From: Prototheca cutis
Taxonomy: Eukaryota; Chlorophyta; Trebouxiophyceae; Chlorellales; Chlorellaceae
Length of the DNA stretch: 64,000 nt
Direction of reading: 5' to 3'
Assembly: GCA_002897115.2 (NCBI GenBank)
Contig: BCIH01000003.1
Span: 558,246-622,245, forward strand
A program made the position numbers and the translations under genes. Under the pieces are notes generated by a model. The model ran no database searches. It was not told the DNA's origin and was given only the letters and a program-made list of their open reading frames with translations. Shown here one piece after another: positions 11,694 through 23,042 of this stretch (the first letter of the stretch is position 1; the number at the start of each line of letters is the position of its first letter).

Positions 11694-13022
11694 TTACGGG
11701 GCACACAGCTGCCATGTGATGACTCTGCCATCCAGGCCTGCGGTGACAAATACACTACGCTGTCCTGGCACAGTCGACAGACTGCAAACGTGGCTGGTGT
11801 GGCCCGGTACAGTGGCAGTTGACTGCACCGCAACACCCGTCTGTCGCGCTCCGGCGCTCCTCCCCGCTCGTTTGTGCGCTGGGATGCCACTGTCAGCCGA
11901 GGCGCTGTCGTCTTGCTGCAGGCCCGCCAGCTCAAACATCCGGATTTTCAGCGCCAGGTTGGACGCCTTGACAGGCGGATTGTTGCTTTTTGCCAGNGCA
12001 GGTTTCTGTTGTGCCGTGGGTGCGTTTTCGTTGTCGGCACCGGCGGCGCTGCCCTGAATGTCCAGGTGCACCGCTGCCCAGCGTGCACCCGAATCACCGC
12101 CCCGCCGCAGGACTGTGGGTCGACCATCAAACCCCGCTCCGACCAGCGTTTCCTCGTCCAGAAAAGCCAAGGCTGTCAGCCCGTGACAGTGCTCGGGCAG
12201 CTCTACCCGCTCTGCAGCCTCAGCAGCGGCTCGGAGCTCAGCGCTGGTGGGGGCAGCATTGCCAGGCAGGCCATCGATCAATACCACCATCGGAAAACGT
12301 GCAGCGCCGCAGGACAGCGCTACTGCCAGCGTTGTGCCGTGGGGACTCCAGGCCACGGCAGCAGCCCAGGCGCCTGGCACTGGGCTTGTTTCTAGGAGCA
12401 TGGTGCCCGGTTTGGGGAAGCCAGATGGAAGGTGGTCCCCCGCCTCTGCCAGCCCCGCTGCCACCACGCGGACCATCCCAGCCACGCTCGCCGTCGCCAG
12501 TGCCAGGCCCCCGGGGTGCCATGCCAAGCTGCGTACTGCGCCAGCAGTTTCCCCGCCTGGACCAGGACCGGTCCTGCACAGTGGCCGTGGTGCAAACAGA
12601 CCTCGCTGGGTGTCGTGGTAACAGGCGGTCACCGCGCCGTCGACAGAGCCCAGCGCCAGCTTGCGGCCGCCGGGGCACCACCGCACGCTGAGCGCGGCCC
12701 TGGAGAGCCGGGTAACCACCAGGTCTGGTGCCCAGATGGGGCGGGNATCGCCTTGGGCCCGGCGGGTCCAGACCACCGCCCCGGCGTCGTGAGCACAACT
12801 GGCCAGGCCGGCCGGGGTCCAGTCCAGACCTGACACAGGCTGGGAGTGGCTGCCAGAGGGCATGGTCCCCTCCGAGCTCCAGTCCCAGGTCCCCTGACCT
12901 CGACGAAATACATGGATCTCCCTGTCCCGGGCCAGCGCCAGCTGTAGACCGTCGGGGGACAGGGCGTGGGTCGAGCAAGTTGCCAGGGGACGGTCGGTGC
13001 CCAGCACCCGGATGGACGCCAT
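11694..13022 (-). CDS. ARPC1: Arp2/3 complex subunit 1 (ARPC1, WD40)
   Basis: One uninterrupted frame of about 442 codons from ATG 13022 to TAA 11694; the first in-frame ATG was chosen because the further upstream codon is GTG. WD40 blades match ARPC1 in order: THALSPDGLQLALARDREIH, PVSGLDWTPAGLASCAHDAG, then LSRAALSVRWCPGGRKLALG, AVRSLAWHPGGLALATAS, WSPHGTTLAV, LTALAFLDEETLVGAGFDGR, and a last blade TSHVCSLSTV...TAGLDGRVITWQL. ARPC1 is the beta-propeller subunit of the seven-part Arp2/3 complex that nucleates branched actin. It is the only complete protein gene here without introns, and it is bracketed by inverted copies of the same mobile element 45 bp and 125 bp away. N bases at 11998 and 12747. 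Confidence 0.88.
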   Translation of the reverse strand: MASIRVLGTDRPLATCSTHALSPDGLQLALARDREIHVFRRGQGTWDWSSEGTMPSGSHSQPVSGLDWTPAGLASCAHDAGAVVWTRRAQGDXRPIWAPDLVVTRLSRAALSVRWCPGGRKLALGSVDGAVTACYHDTQRGLFAPRPLCRTGPGPGGETAGAVRSLAWHPGGLALATASVAGMVRVVAAGLAEAGDHLPSGFPKPGTMLLETSPVPGAWAAAVAWSPHGTTLAVALSCGAARFPMVVLIDGLPGNAAPTSAELRAAAEAAERVELPEHCHGLTALAFLDEETLVGAGFDGRPTVLRRGGDSGARWAAVHLDIQGSAAGADNENAPTAQQKPXLAKSNNPPVKASNLALKIRMFELAGLQQDDSASADSGIPAHKRAGRSAGARQTGVAVQSTATVPGHTSHVCSLSTVPGQRSVFVTAGLDGRVITWQLCAP

Positions 13023-13146
13023 CGCGTCAGTCTTGACCCTCACACTCCCACATCGGGTTCATTGTAATTGGAACAACCTTGTACAGTGTCTATGGATCGT
13101 TCTGTGGGCATGCATACATGATCGTGCGTTCGTGCTGTTACGTACT

Positions 13147-13734
13147 TACAATGCAGGGCAAAAATGATGAAATCCCCTCGAGATTCGTCAGAAGACTCCC
13201 ACCTGCACAGAAAGGGCATGTCTTTCAAATGCCTGTTGGACCGCATTCCGCAGCTGCATCGCTCAGAGAATGGGTTGGGTTCCTTCTTGGCAGCAGGACA
13301 GGTCGTGCAGAGAGCAGACGCCCGAGGTGGTGTGCCACGGGCTGCTGTGCTGCACCAACAAGGAGTGCCAACCCCTGAAGGGCAAGCATCGTCTCTGGAA
13401 CAGAGACTTGATGGCGTGTCTGAACATGAGGCACATCGTGNANNNCCTGCGGAAGACCGGCCAGCGGCCTCTGCGCTTCCAGCGCCGCAGTCCTGATGAA
13501 CATCCATCCATCCATCCTGGGGGGTTACAGCCTTCCCAACTGGGGGTGGGAACCCCCGGGGCTCCTCCCCTCCCCCGTAAGGGAAAGGAGGTGGCCCATC
13601 ATTGAGGTGGTCCACCTTCCTATTGTCCCGCAGAGTGGGAGAATTTTCGGCCATCCGTGATGCCCAGCAACCCCCGGGGTGATGTGACGCTGGTGCTGGC
13701 TGAGCTGGTTGCATTATTTTCGCCCTGCATGGTA
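13147..13734 (+). mobile_element. Fanzor/TnpB-like decayed element, copy 3 (best termini)
   Basis: About 588 bp. The left end, TACAATGCAGGGCAAAAATG, and the complement of the right end, TACCATGCAGGGCGAAAATA, form an inverted repeat of about 26 bp with few mismatches, both starting at TA. The frame reads SWQQDRSCREQTPEVVCHGL, CCTNKECQPLKGKH, RLWNRDLMACLNMRHIV and TGQRPLRFQRR. The tail has lost the AGCCCC arm of the large hairpin. N bases at 13441-13445. It lies between the ARPC1 start (125 bp away) and the SMPD4-like gene. Confidence 0.8.
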
Positions 13735-13902
13735 TTTCAAATAATGCTGATCAATCGACCGCTGGGCCCCCCCGAAGCCAGCAGGCAGGGCCTCGCGACA
13801 ACAGGAGGATATGGGCAATTAGTACCGATACTCGCAGCACATTCTGCTGCAAGATGGCATGATCTGCCCCAGTCCCGAGGTGCTCCATCACCAAGTGTTT
13901 TG

Positions 13903-16900
13903 ATGGACAGGGACTGGGATCCCAGCAGCCCTGCAGGGCTGCGGGCGATCCTGGACCGGCCCCGGGTATCCATTGCTCGCGCTTGCGCGGCCGTGGAGCA
14001 ATGCCTCGCCATCAACAGGTGAGCACGGGGATGGGTTCATGAGAATGCGATCGATCCGCTGAATTGCCATGGGCAGCACCTCAGAGGGCATGGCACTGCC
14101 GTCGGGGAGGGGTGGGCCTTGTCCGGGCCTGTGGCCGCCACTCGGTTCTTCATGAGGCTGGACCCGGCCATTGGCTTCCCTCTGTCGTCCATTCTGGCCC
14201 TGGTGGCNCTGATCCTGCTGCTCGGCTAATCATGGCCCCCCAAANACCTTCAATACATCCACAGAGACAACAGCCGCGAGTTTTTCGAGGTTGCCTTCCC
14301 GGCGCTCCTCAAGCGCCTGTTTGGTCTCGACTGCGCAGCTTGGCTCACGAACCTCTCATGGGTGGGTGGGCGGGTTGATTTGTGTGTGTGTGGGAACGGG
14401 GGAGTGTGGGTCAAGTAGCAGCACGACTCACTGTCTGCCTTCCCAGCAAGGTCTGATGGCACCTGTCGCACCACCACACCCCCTCGCCACCACGGGCAAC
14501 AGGATCGACGGGAGGCTGACCTTGCGGCACTGCGGCGCCTGCTACACCCGGCAGGGACTCTGTTTGAGGCCATGCGTGCCGCCGACGTCGACGGCTCGAC
14601 GCGGTTCCTGTTCCCGCGCGAGCGCCTGCCGCCGCACACGCAGCTGCTGCTGGGCTCGGCCGCGGGGCGGGAGGCCCTCGCACGGTGGCCGCAGTACGGC
14701 CCCAACGCCGTGGTCCCCGACGCCACTGGGCGCCCCGCCGTCCACGTTGGCGTCGTGCAGTACTACCTGGCCTGGTTTGCATTTTACGCCTACCGGGGCG
14801 GTCTGGCCGCGGGGGCCAGCGGTGCGGCCTGGGACGGCTACCCTGGTGGAATGGCAGGGTCGGCATCGGGGCATCACCACCACGACGGTCTGCTCCCCGC
14901 ACACATGCGCCGGGCAGTCACCGACGCGCTGCATCTCCACCCCTTCCGCCACGGCGCGAGCGGTGCGGTCTGGGGAGACGGCCGCGCCGATGCCTACTTG
15001 GCCCTGCTGTCTGACCTCCTGGCTGAATTGGTGCCCGTACCTGGGGGTGCCGGGACCGCGCACAGTGGCGGGAGCGATAACAGTGCTGCTCAACCACCGC
15101 AAATGCGGGGCCCTGCGCCTGGCGGGGGACCGCTGCCCGCACCGGCGGCACCCTGGATGGACGGCGCGGCAGCGGTACGCGGCATTGGCGGCTCGGTAAC
15201 AGCCAATGTGTTGCTGGGACAGCTGTTCCTGGCGACGCTGACGGAATTTTGGCTGGTGGATGGCGACGAACCGCTGCCGGGGCCCTCGGGAGACGTGTTG
15301 GCCTCAGCCGGTGGCGACATTGCCGCTGGTGGCTGGGCATCGACGTATGACGCACCGTCGGAGGAAGTACTGCATGCGCTGTGCACGCTGACTAGGCACG
15401 TGTCCGGCTGTGGTGTGGCTTGGGGGAGTGATGCCATGCGGCAGGGCTCCGCGGGACCCCAGCAGTACCAACAGCAGCCGGGAGCGTATGCACGCCAGCA
15501 GCAACGGCCGGTCAGCTATGACCCCCTGGCGGTGCCGCGGTTGCCGCTGTTCCCTGTGGGATCGCCGGCGCCAGCCTCGCCCCCAGGCCTAGGCGTGGGG
15601 GCCCTGCCGGGGAACCAGGCCTTCGCACGACGACTCTACCGTTTCCTGCACCGAGCACTGCAACACTGGCCCGCGGAGCGGTCCACGCTCGGTCTGGCCC
15701 GCCTCTTATGTGCTGCCGCGGCACCCTGGGTCCCTGATGCCCTGGGGCAGTCGTCTCCGTCGTCGGCGATCAACACCATTTGCGGCGGTGTTGAGGGTGG
15801 GAATGCTGCCACCCATGCCGCAGCGCACTTGCTTGCCAGCCCCCGCACGCTGGCCGCGCCGCTGCTCAACGCGGTGCACAACGCACAGCAGCACGCCACT
15901 GCAGGGCAGGGCGGCCTGCTGCACGGCCTCGCCACCGAACTCGGCGCTCTTGGCGGTGCGGGAACCGGGTCCCAGTCGGTGAAGGACCCGTTTGCTGAGT
16001 CGGGCGGCGCAGCGCACGTCCTGGCGGTGCTGCCATTTTATTCGGGGCTGGTGCCATTGTTTTTGGAAACGGCGGCGCGGCGCATGGAGGCACGGGGCGC
16101 CAAGGCCGCCCGTGACGTGACCCTAGTCCTGGCACCGCTGGCTGGCAGTCCCACGCTACGCGACTGGGTCGCGGCCGCCGAGGCTGTGACCGCTCTTGCT
16201 GCGGCGCCGGGCCGTGCTGCCGCCTCGCGGAGGAGGACTGCCACACCCGAAGTCGCCGAGCTTGATCCGGAAATTCTCGCATGGCTGGAGGAGTCTGGAC
16301 CGTGGCTGGCGATGCGGTCTGCAGAGTGGGAGGCCGCCGCCGAGGCGTCTTGCTGTGGAACGACGTCGTCCTTTGACACACGGCTGATGCCTGAAGGCGG
16401 GGGGCCCCGGGACCATCCCGGCACTGCGCCTCGGACTCCGTCATCGCTCCTGTACGCCATACGCCGGGGGGACCCCGAGGGCGGTAGCCGTACTGTTCAA
16501 GGGCTCCAGCCCCTGGAACTTGCCATCCGACAACTGGTATTGATGGGCGACCAGATGCTGCCGGCGCCAGGCGCGGCGCAGCTGCGTGCCTGCATTGGGA
16601 GCGTCTTTGGCTTGGGTCAAGCCCTCGAGGACGCTGGGGGCCCTGCGAGCGACACCGGCGGCGCCAGGCCGGGCGTGCCACTGACCACCGCGGAGATGAC
16701 GGCAGCTGACGGATGGCTGGTGTGCTGGTACTTTTTGTGTTTGGATGTGTGTATATTGGTCGCCCATATTATGGGTTGGTTGAGCCAATGTGTGTTGTGT
16801 CAACTCGTTGGGGGCATGAACTCGCTCCTCACACAAACCACACATCACCCCTCCCTTGCAGAGGCTGCCCAAGTGCAGTTGGCGAGATGCACGGCCCAAG

Positions 16901-17227
16901 GGCGACCCGTTGCTTGCCCCACTGGGCAGCTGGGAAGTAGGCTGGCTGGTGCGCCTCCTCGTCTGGCTCAGTTTCGGCCTCGACTCGGGGTTGGGCCTGC
17001 CAGCGGCTCGGCGCGCCGTGGCCGCGGGAGAGGCGCCAGAGACGCGGTGGCAAGAGCTCACGGCCGCGGCAGTGCGGCGCGGCTGGCGCGTCGATCTCCG
17101 GCCTCTGGCCGATGTCCGGAACCTGGGCTGGGGGCCCGTGCTGTTCTTGGCAATTTACCTGCTGGCCCAAGGACTGCTGGCTCTGGGTGGGCTGGTCCTC
17201 CATGGGGATACAACCTCTTCCTCCTGA
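13903..17227 (+). CDS. SMPD4: Sphingomyelin phosphodiesterase 4-like membrane protein
   Basis: Four exons: 13903-14018, 14265-14361, 14503-16719, 16862-17227; all joints keep phase and give about 931 residues. The pattern EFFEVAFPALLKRLFGLD, then LLHPAGTLFEAM, FLFPRERLPPH and VQYYLAWFAFYAYRG follows SMPD4 (neutral sphingomyelinase 3) in order: P.l...iFG, L.PGG..., FP..LP, YY.F.FA. A hydrophobic C-terminal helix (WGPVLFLAIYLLAQGLL) matches the tail anchor of that family. SMPD4 is an ER/nuclear-envelope protein linked to sphingolipid turnover; enzyme activity in plants and algae is not established. The middle is very Ala/Gly/Pro-rich, as expected in a GC-rich genome. Start ATG 13903 gives the shortest consistent exon 1. 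An N occurs in intron 1. Confidence 0.7.
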
Positions 17228-17541
17228 GTGTGATTGGTTCCAAGGCCAGCCCTGATCATTTTGCGGCTGTCATTACGAGAGGACTGTAGTCCNTCTTGGT
17301 TGATCAAATGAAAGAGGGCGCTGGTTAACAACCCCGATAGTGCGCGGGGAGTCGGGCGAGAACAGATTTCACGATTTCATTTCGAAAACATCTAACAGAT
17401 ACAATTCCCCACGACACCCACAAACAGGGGTCGACTCTCCCTCGAGCGCCAGCTAAATACGAAGAAATGGCAATATCAGATAGCTTCTGATATTCTGTAT
17501 CCTTTACCGAACAAGGGCCGTGGGCCGTGCTTCGGAGGGCC
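17228..17541. other. Intergenic, tandem genes
   Basis: 314 bp between the SMPD4-like stop and the next start on the same strand; only UTR and promoter are expected. Nothing specific seen; N at 17293. Confidence 0.4.
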
Positions 17542-19833
17542 ATGCCGTCGTTCGGTCGCTGGCTGTGCGCCTCGGCACCAGAGGCCGACTCCCCAGAGCC
17601 CAGTCCCCGGGCGCTTCGCAATGCATACGTGAGCTTTTCTGGTGTTGGATTGCATCTGGTGCGGGACTGTGCTGCTGGGCAGCGTTGCGCGGAAGGCGTG
17701 CACCTGTCGCGCTGGGGCGGCCAACTGCAGGCAGTGTCATGTAGGCCAAGGCCATGGACAGCTGCTGCGCCGGCCAGTACGCCGGCAATACCGAATGATG
17801 CGATCGAAATATCACACACACTGGCTCCTTTCTCTTTCTTCTCAGGCCGATGCAGCGCGATCCAAGGTCCTGGAGGCACTGGAGATTGAGATAAACGCTG
17901 CTTTTGCCCGGGTTCCCACGACGGCGGGCCCCGGGGTGGAGGATGGCGCCACATTTCTGGCCCTGTCCGAGGAGGGCTTACCCCCCGGGGTGCTCATGCT
18001 GGCCAGAGACCTCATGAACAAGGTGACCAGCCTGGCGCAGACTCTGGAGGCAACGCAACAGGAACAGCTGGAAGTCCTGGAGACGCTCCAGGCACTGGAA
18101 CTGGCGCACCGCCGGTCCGAATTTGGCCGGGCAAGAGCCGAAGCCCTGGCCACCGCCAGGTTTGTTTGTCTGTGGAAAGGCAATGGCACGTAGGATGCGG
18201 CGCAGTCGGGCGCTCTACTATGAACCAGCTGTCAGAGCAGTTGTGAGACGCCCTCACCAAAATACTCCCTACCCACAGGGGTGAGGCCCTGATGCATGCA
18301 CAGGCAGCGACGCGTGATGCCGAGGCGCAGCAGCTCCAGCTGTCGGGGCTGCTGCAGTCGGCACTGGAGGCTCTGGGCGTGGCCCCGAGTCCCACGCCCA
18401 GTCGTGCCCCTCGCTCGACGCTGGATGACGGCGCTGCCACGCCCGGAAGCACCCGGCCCCGTGCCCCGTGGGTCTTTGGGCCTGCCGCGCCCGCGACCGG
18501 CGCCGGCGGGCGGCCGGGACCCAGCGCCGAGGAGGTCATGCGCAGCATGGAAGGCAGCGTGCGCAGCTTCCTCGAGTCCCGTGGCCCACGCGACGAAGCA
18601 GAGGACGCGGCGGGGTTCAGCGGGCTCGGCGCAGGCGATACTGCGACCACCGCCGGTCCCAATGTAACGGCGTCGGTGGGTGCGCCGGCACCGCGGAGCG
18701 AGGCCACCGGCCGTCACCAGCATGCTCCCAGCGCATTTGGTGGGTTTCCCGTCTGCATGCAGGACCAGTCGGAGTCTGGGGGTCACTCGGCTTACCAGGC
18801 GGCGCCTTCAAACTTTGAGGGCACTGTCTCGGAAGCTGGACGGCCACAGGCTCCCAGCAGGCGGCCCACACCCGGAACCTCTGTCGCGGGCTCGCTCGCC
18901 TCTGGACGCTCCAGTCCTGTCGATGACCGGGGCATGCGGGGCATGAGCGCTGTGGCACCGACATCCTCTCAGCCCCTGGCGGGAGCACCGCCGGGATTCT
19001 CGCAGCCTGCGGGTGCCGGGCGGCCTGCGCGGCTTGTGCTGCCGCAGGAGACCGGCGGGTTGCCTGCCAGCATGGGCGGCGGTCTCCGGACGGGTGCGTC
19101 AGCCGGCGCGTCGTCTTCCAGGGACAACAAGAGTCTGCCCTCCCTGGTGCGGATGGGGGCGAGCCTGGCTTCGCCCCTCGCGAGCGGCGGAGCTGGGGCT
19201 GGAGTCAACCCGCAGGCGCTCTCCGCCCGTGTCGGTGGCCTGGAAGGCGAGGGGGCCACGCCGCTGCCCCTCGGCACTTTTTTGAGCCCGACGCTGGAGG
19301 GCATGGCACGCTGGCGGACGACGCGTGCCGGGGTCAAACCCCGCGACCACATCGCCGCCGTTTTCCGTGACGCCGAGGACATGGAGTTTTATCAGCCGTT
19401 TGGGGGTGCGTGCGCTGGCCAGGCCGGTGTTGGACAAGAGACCGGCCATGCGTGCGCGTTGGTTGTACCGTGTTGCCGCAAGGCATGCATGGATATGTTT
19501 GTGTGTGCGTGGCAGATTTTGTATCCGCATANGTGCGTGAAACGGGGACGAATGGGCACGTCATGCCATGCTGCCAGACACGCACTCAATCCCCACCACC
19601 ACCATGCAGCCAAGAAGCGTGCGGAGGGAGAGGGTGCGGCAGAGCTGTCCCTTGCGGGGCTGGGCGGCCAGCGGGCCGCGAGCCAGCAGCTGCGGTACCG
19701 CTCGGTGTCCTCTTCCAACAGCCAGCCCGCGCCCCGGGACGAGAACTCAGAACACGCGACCAAGCAGGAAATCCCGGGGAGCCTGCGATCCCGGGCGCAA
19801 GCCGCTCCTCTGGCGGGACACAACGCCGTGTGA
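17542..19833 (+). CDS. Unknown coiled-coil protein with long disordered region
   Basis: Four exons with matching phase: 17542-17628, 17846-18159, 18279-19405, 19610-19833, about 583 residues. I do not recognise the family. Residues about 30-150 are helical with heptad-like Leu spacing (KVTSLAQTLEATQQEQLEVL, ETLQALELAHRRSEFGRA) and should form a coiled coil. The following 250 residues are Gly/Ala/Ser/Pro-rich and probably disordered. A conserved-looking block PRDHIAAVFRDAEDMEFYQP precedes the last exon, which is charged. The architecture (coiled coil plus disordered linker plus short motif) suits a scaffold or cytoskeletal/trafficking adaptor, but this is only a guess. N in the last intron (19532). 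Confidence 0.65.
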
Positions 19834-20516
19834 GCCATTCGGGGTATTTGCACGATGTGCGCGCCTGCCGTCCCCGTGCATGCATTACAGGAAAAGCGGC
19901 CCGAGATGGCGCCTAGGGTGACCGACCGACGCCTCCATCCCGATCCTTGGAAGCAACACCTCGCGCAGCCACCTGGACCGCCGATGCAAGGAAACATTTC
20001 ACATCATCATTACATTGCGCTCTGTTGTGATGCCGAGGACAAACCATTGAGGCTGCACTTGTCTGGTCCGGCGACTCGCGACCCAGAAATGCCGGCTCCC
20101 CTCAGAATGCGGTCGCCCAATTCTGGGGAGTTGGCACCCGTTCCATGACGCATCGCAATCCTGCAGCCACATCCCTGGTTTGTGCAATGGGTAACGTTAG
20201 TGTCAGCTACGAATCGATGGAGAGCTGGAGGTGGTGGACCCGTCACATGGGGACTCCCCAAACATTGCCCCGTCCCACAACCGTCCTGGAATTCCCACGT
20301 GGAGGGGAGCGCAGTTGGTATCCACGCACGGAACGCTCCGAGCCGGCCGTGTTGTCGACGCGTTTTGTGGGAGCGTGGGACATAGAAATACCGTGGTTCA
20401 GCCATCGATCAACTCATTCGCACGTTATTTATACGCTTGTGCTACCCCTGTAGGCAGGCTTCACATTCTCCCCCCCGAACCACTAGGCTGTCCCAACTCC
20501 CGTTCAGTGCTTTGCC
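19834..20516. other. Intergenic
   Basis: 683 bp between two same-strand genes; no coding or RNA signal recognised. Holds the 3' UTR of the coiled-coil gene and the promoter of the secreted-protein gene. Confidence 0.4.
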
Positions 20517-21175
20517 ATGGCGTACACAAAGACCATCGTGGCGGCATGCCTGGTGCTTGCCGTGGTGATGCAGCCCGCTTTCTCGCAATCCTGTGAGCTG
20601 ACCTCCGCCGACATTGCCAAGGGTGACTACAGCAAGGTCCCGGCGGCATGCGTGAGTTGCGGTGACCGGGGAAGCTGGCATACTATTTATGGGACTGGGT
20701 TCGCATGCCAAGACAGGCTGTAATGGGGTGTAAATGACATTCGGTCTTGGGTCGGTGTGCTTGATGGTGTGCATGGCGGCGGGGTCGGGCCGGCATGGCC
20801 AAGTCCGACGGCGCTCAGATCTCGCCAGAATGTCGCCCGTCGATCGCTCCGCACCCTGCTAATTTGCGCCTCCCATGACCCCAAAAATTCATGCAGAACA
20901 ACCTCGGCAACTCTCCGAGCACTGAGGCGTGCAGTACGTGCATCTGCGCCCTGACCGACGCTTTCACGCCCGTCCTCCAGGCGGCCAACGTGAACGTGAC
21001 TGGCTTGACGCGCGAGGAGGCCACCAGCGCCATCACCGCCTGCGTCAACACGATTGCTGGCCCCCTGAGCCGCGCCGGCGTGGATGTGTTCGGCCTTGTC
21101 GCCCTGCAGAGCTGCACTGCCGAGCCCACGTGCCTGACCCAGGCCGTGGCCACCGCCGCCAGCCCCAGCCCCTAA
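20517..21175 (+). CDS. Small secreted protein with eight cysteines
   Basis: Two exons, 20517-20651 and 20897-21175, joined in phase 0 at a GTGAGT donor, give 137 residues. Residues 1-23 are a classical signal peptide (MAYTKTIVAACLVLAVVMQP, then AFSQS as the cleavage region). The mature part has eight Cys spaced C-x18-C-x11-C-x2-C-x1-C-x31-C-x23-C-x5-C, enough for four disulphides, plus one N-glycosylation sequon (NVT). The predicted hel-rich, Cys-locked fold recalls lipid-transfer-like or cell-wall proteins, but it lacks the CC pair of plant eight-cysteine proteins, so no function is assigned. Likely exported to the periplasm or wall. Confidence 0.75.
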
Positions 21176-21871
21176 CTGCAACAACCGCTGCCGGGACACC
21201 CCTGTCCCAAGCCCGCCTCTGTGACTCCTTTATGTGCATGTCCCCTTCCTGTGTGTGCGTCATGACCAGGAAAACTCTGTCTGCGTCGCTCTGTGACTGA
21301 ACGGAGAGCAGCCATAGTGAACATCTGCCACCTTTNGTATTCCTTCTGCTTCGGAACCCCACAGGCACCTGGCTCCATTGCCGGCCAAGGCATCCCCCAC
21401 GTGCATACATACTTTGAGCCTGTAATACACAGAGCGGCCGTCGGCAACTCTTCGAGGGAACACTATTGAAATTTCACAGCAATGCCGTGCATCATCGAGG
21501 CTGCGGGGGCCCCAGTAGAGACAGGGCCAGGACAGGAGCTGCCATTGAGGCCAGACACTGTGCCAAGACAAGGGTTGCTTTCAGAATATGAACGACAGCA
21601 GGACTGCTGACAACAAGGCATGCGTTGAGGCCAAAGGGTTTGCATGCTTGGCACCGGATGCCAAAAGGTATTATTCAAGTACACGACTCGCCGGGTGGGC
21701 GTGTGCTGGGTGCGGTCGCATGAGACTCGCGCGGACNGGCCCTTCCTTATCCCGATACGCGCAGCGTGGGTGTGGAGCTCAACTTTTTTCGAGATGGGTC
21801 ATCCTTTGAGAGGTTTTCCATTCTCTGATGCTGGGCCACCCCGCCCCTTCAACAAACAAGGGCCCTCCCTC
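21176..21871. other. Intergenic, convergent 3' flanks
   Basis: 696 bp between the stop codons of the secreted protein (+) and ATP-PFK (-). No gene recognised; N at 21336 and 21737. Confidence 0.4.
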
Positions 21872-23010
21872 CTAGAAGAGGTCNGGCTGGTTGATGGCGG
21901 TCTTGAGCCTGTTCCACTGCCTGCCCTTGGGGTCGACGGTCCGCTCGGATTGGATGATGGCCGTGGTGGGGAGGTAGACGTAGTGGGTGTTGACCAGGCC
22001 CACGGTAAAGTCGGTGTAGCCGGCAAAGGCACCGTGCACTGCGCCCTGGCTCAGCACCTTGCAGTAGATGCGGTCAGTCGTGATCGTGGGGATGGACCGG
22101 ATCATGTAGCTCGGGTCGATGTACCGCACGTCCACACCCTGCATGTTTTTGATTTGGCGGCGGCGATGAGAGGGGGGAAGGGAGGATGTGCGCAGAATGC
22201 GAGTGTCAAAGTTGTCACAATCACGCTCAAAAACCCCCCCTACCACCGCGCGCACACACCAAATAAAAAAACTAGTAAAGAACGATAATTATTTGCAGTA
22301 AATCAGCGACCCTCATCACCGTGTGGGCATCGTGGAGATAGTCTCGGAGGAAGATGCCGACATCCTTCAGGATGGGGTTGCCCGAGGGGTCGGTGCCGCC
22401 CGCGCCGTCCTGGACGACGTCCTGCCCCGCGCCCTCAGCGACGCAGATGACGCAGTAGTCCTTGGCGTCGAGAATGCGGCGGACGTGCTTGGCCAAGGCA
22501 TCCAGGGTGAAGGGGATCTCCGGGATGAGGCAGATGTCGACGACACCAGAGGCCATGGAGGCGCAGAGCGAGATCCAGCCAGAGCTCCGGCCCATGAGCT
22601 TGACGATGCAGACGCCTGCCGACGCCCGCGCCTCGATGCGCGCGCAGATCAGCGAGCGCTGCGACTCCTCCACCGCCGTGTCGAAGCCAAAGCAGCGGTC
22701 AATGAGCTGGATATCGTTATCGATCGATTTGGGGACGCCGACCACATTGCATGCATAGCCGACACGGATGCACTCCTGTGCAATCGCGTGCGCNGCCGCA
22801 TTGCCGCCGTTGCCGCCAATCACAAACAGCATGTTCACGCCCCACAGCCGCAGCCGCTCCACAATCTCAAGAATCTTGGCGTTGCCGCGAGATGTACCCT
22901 ATGTGTGTGTTTTTTGGGGGGGGGATAGGACCATGCATGAGTATGTCGCCGTGCGGTGGGTCCCCACCCAAACACACGCACGCGCGCGCGCGCGCGCGCG
23001 CGCGCGCNCN

Positions 23011-23042
<32 letters not shown>

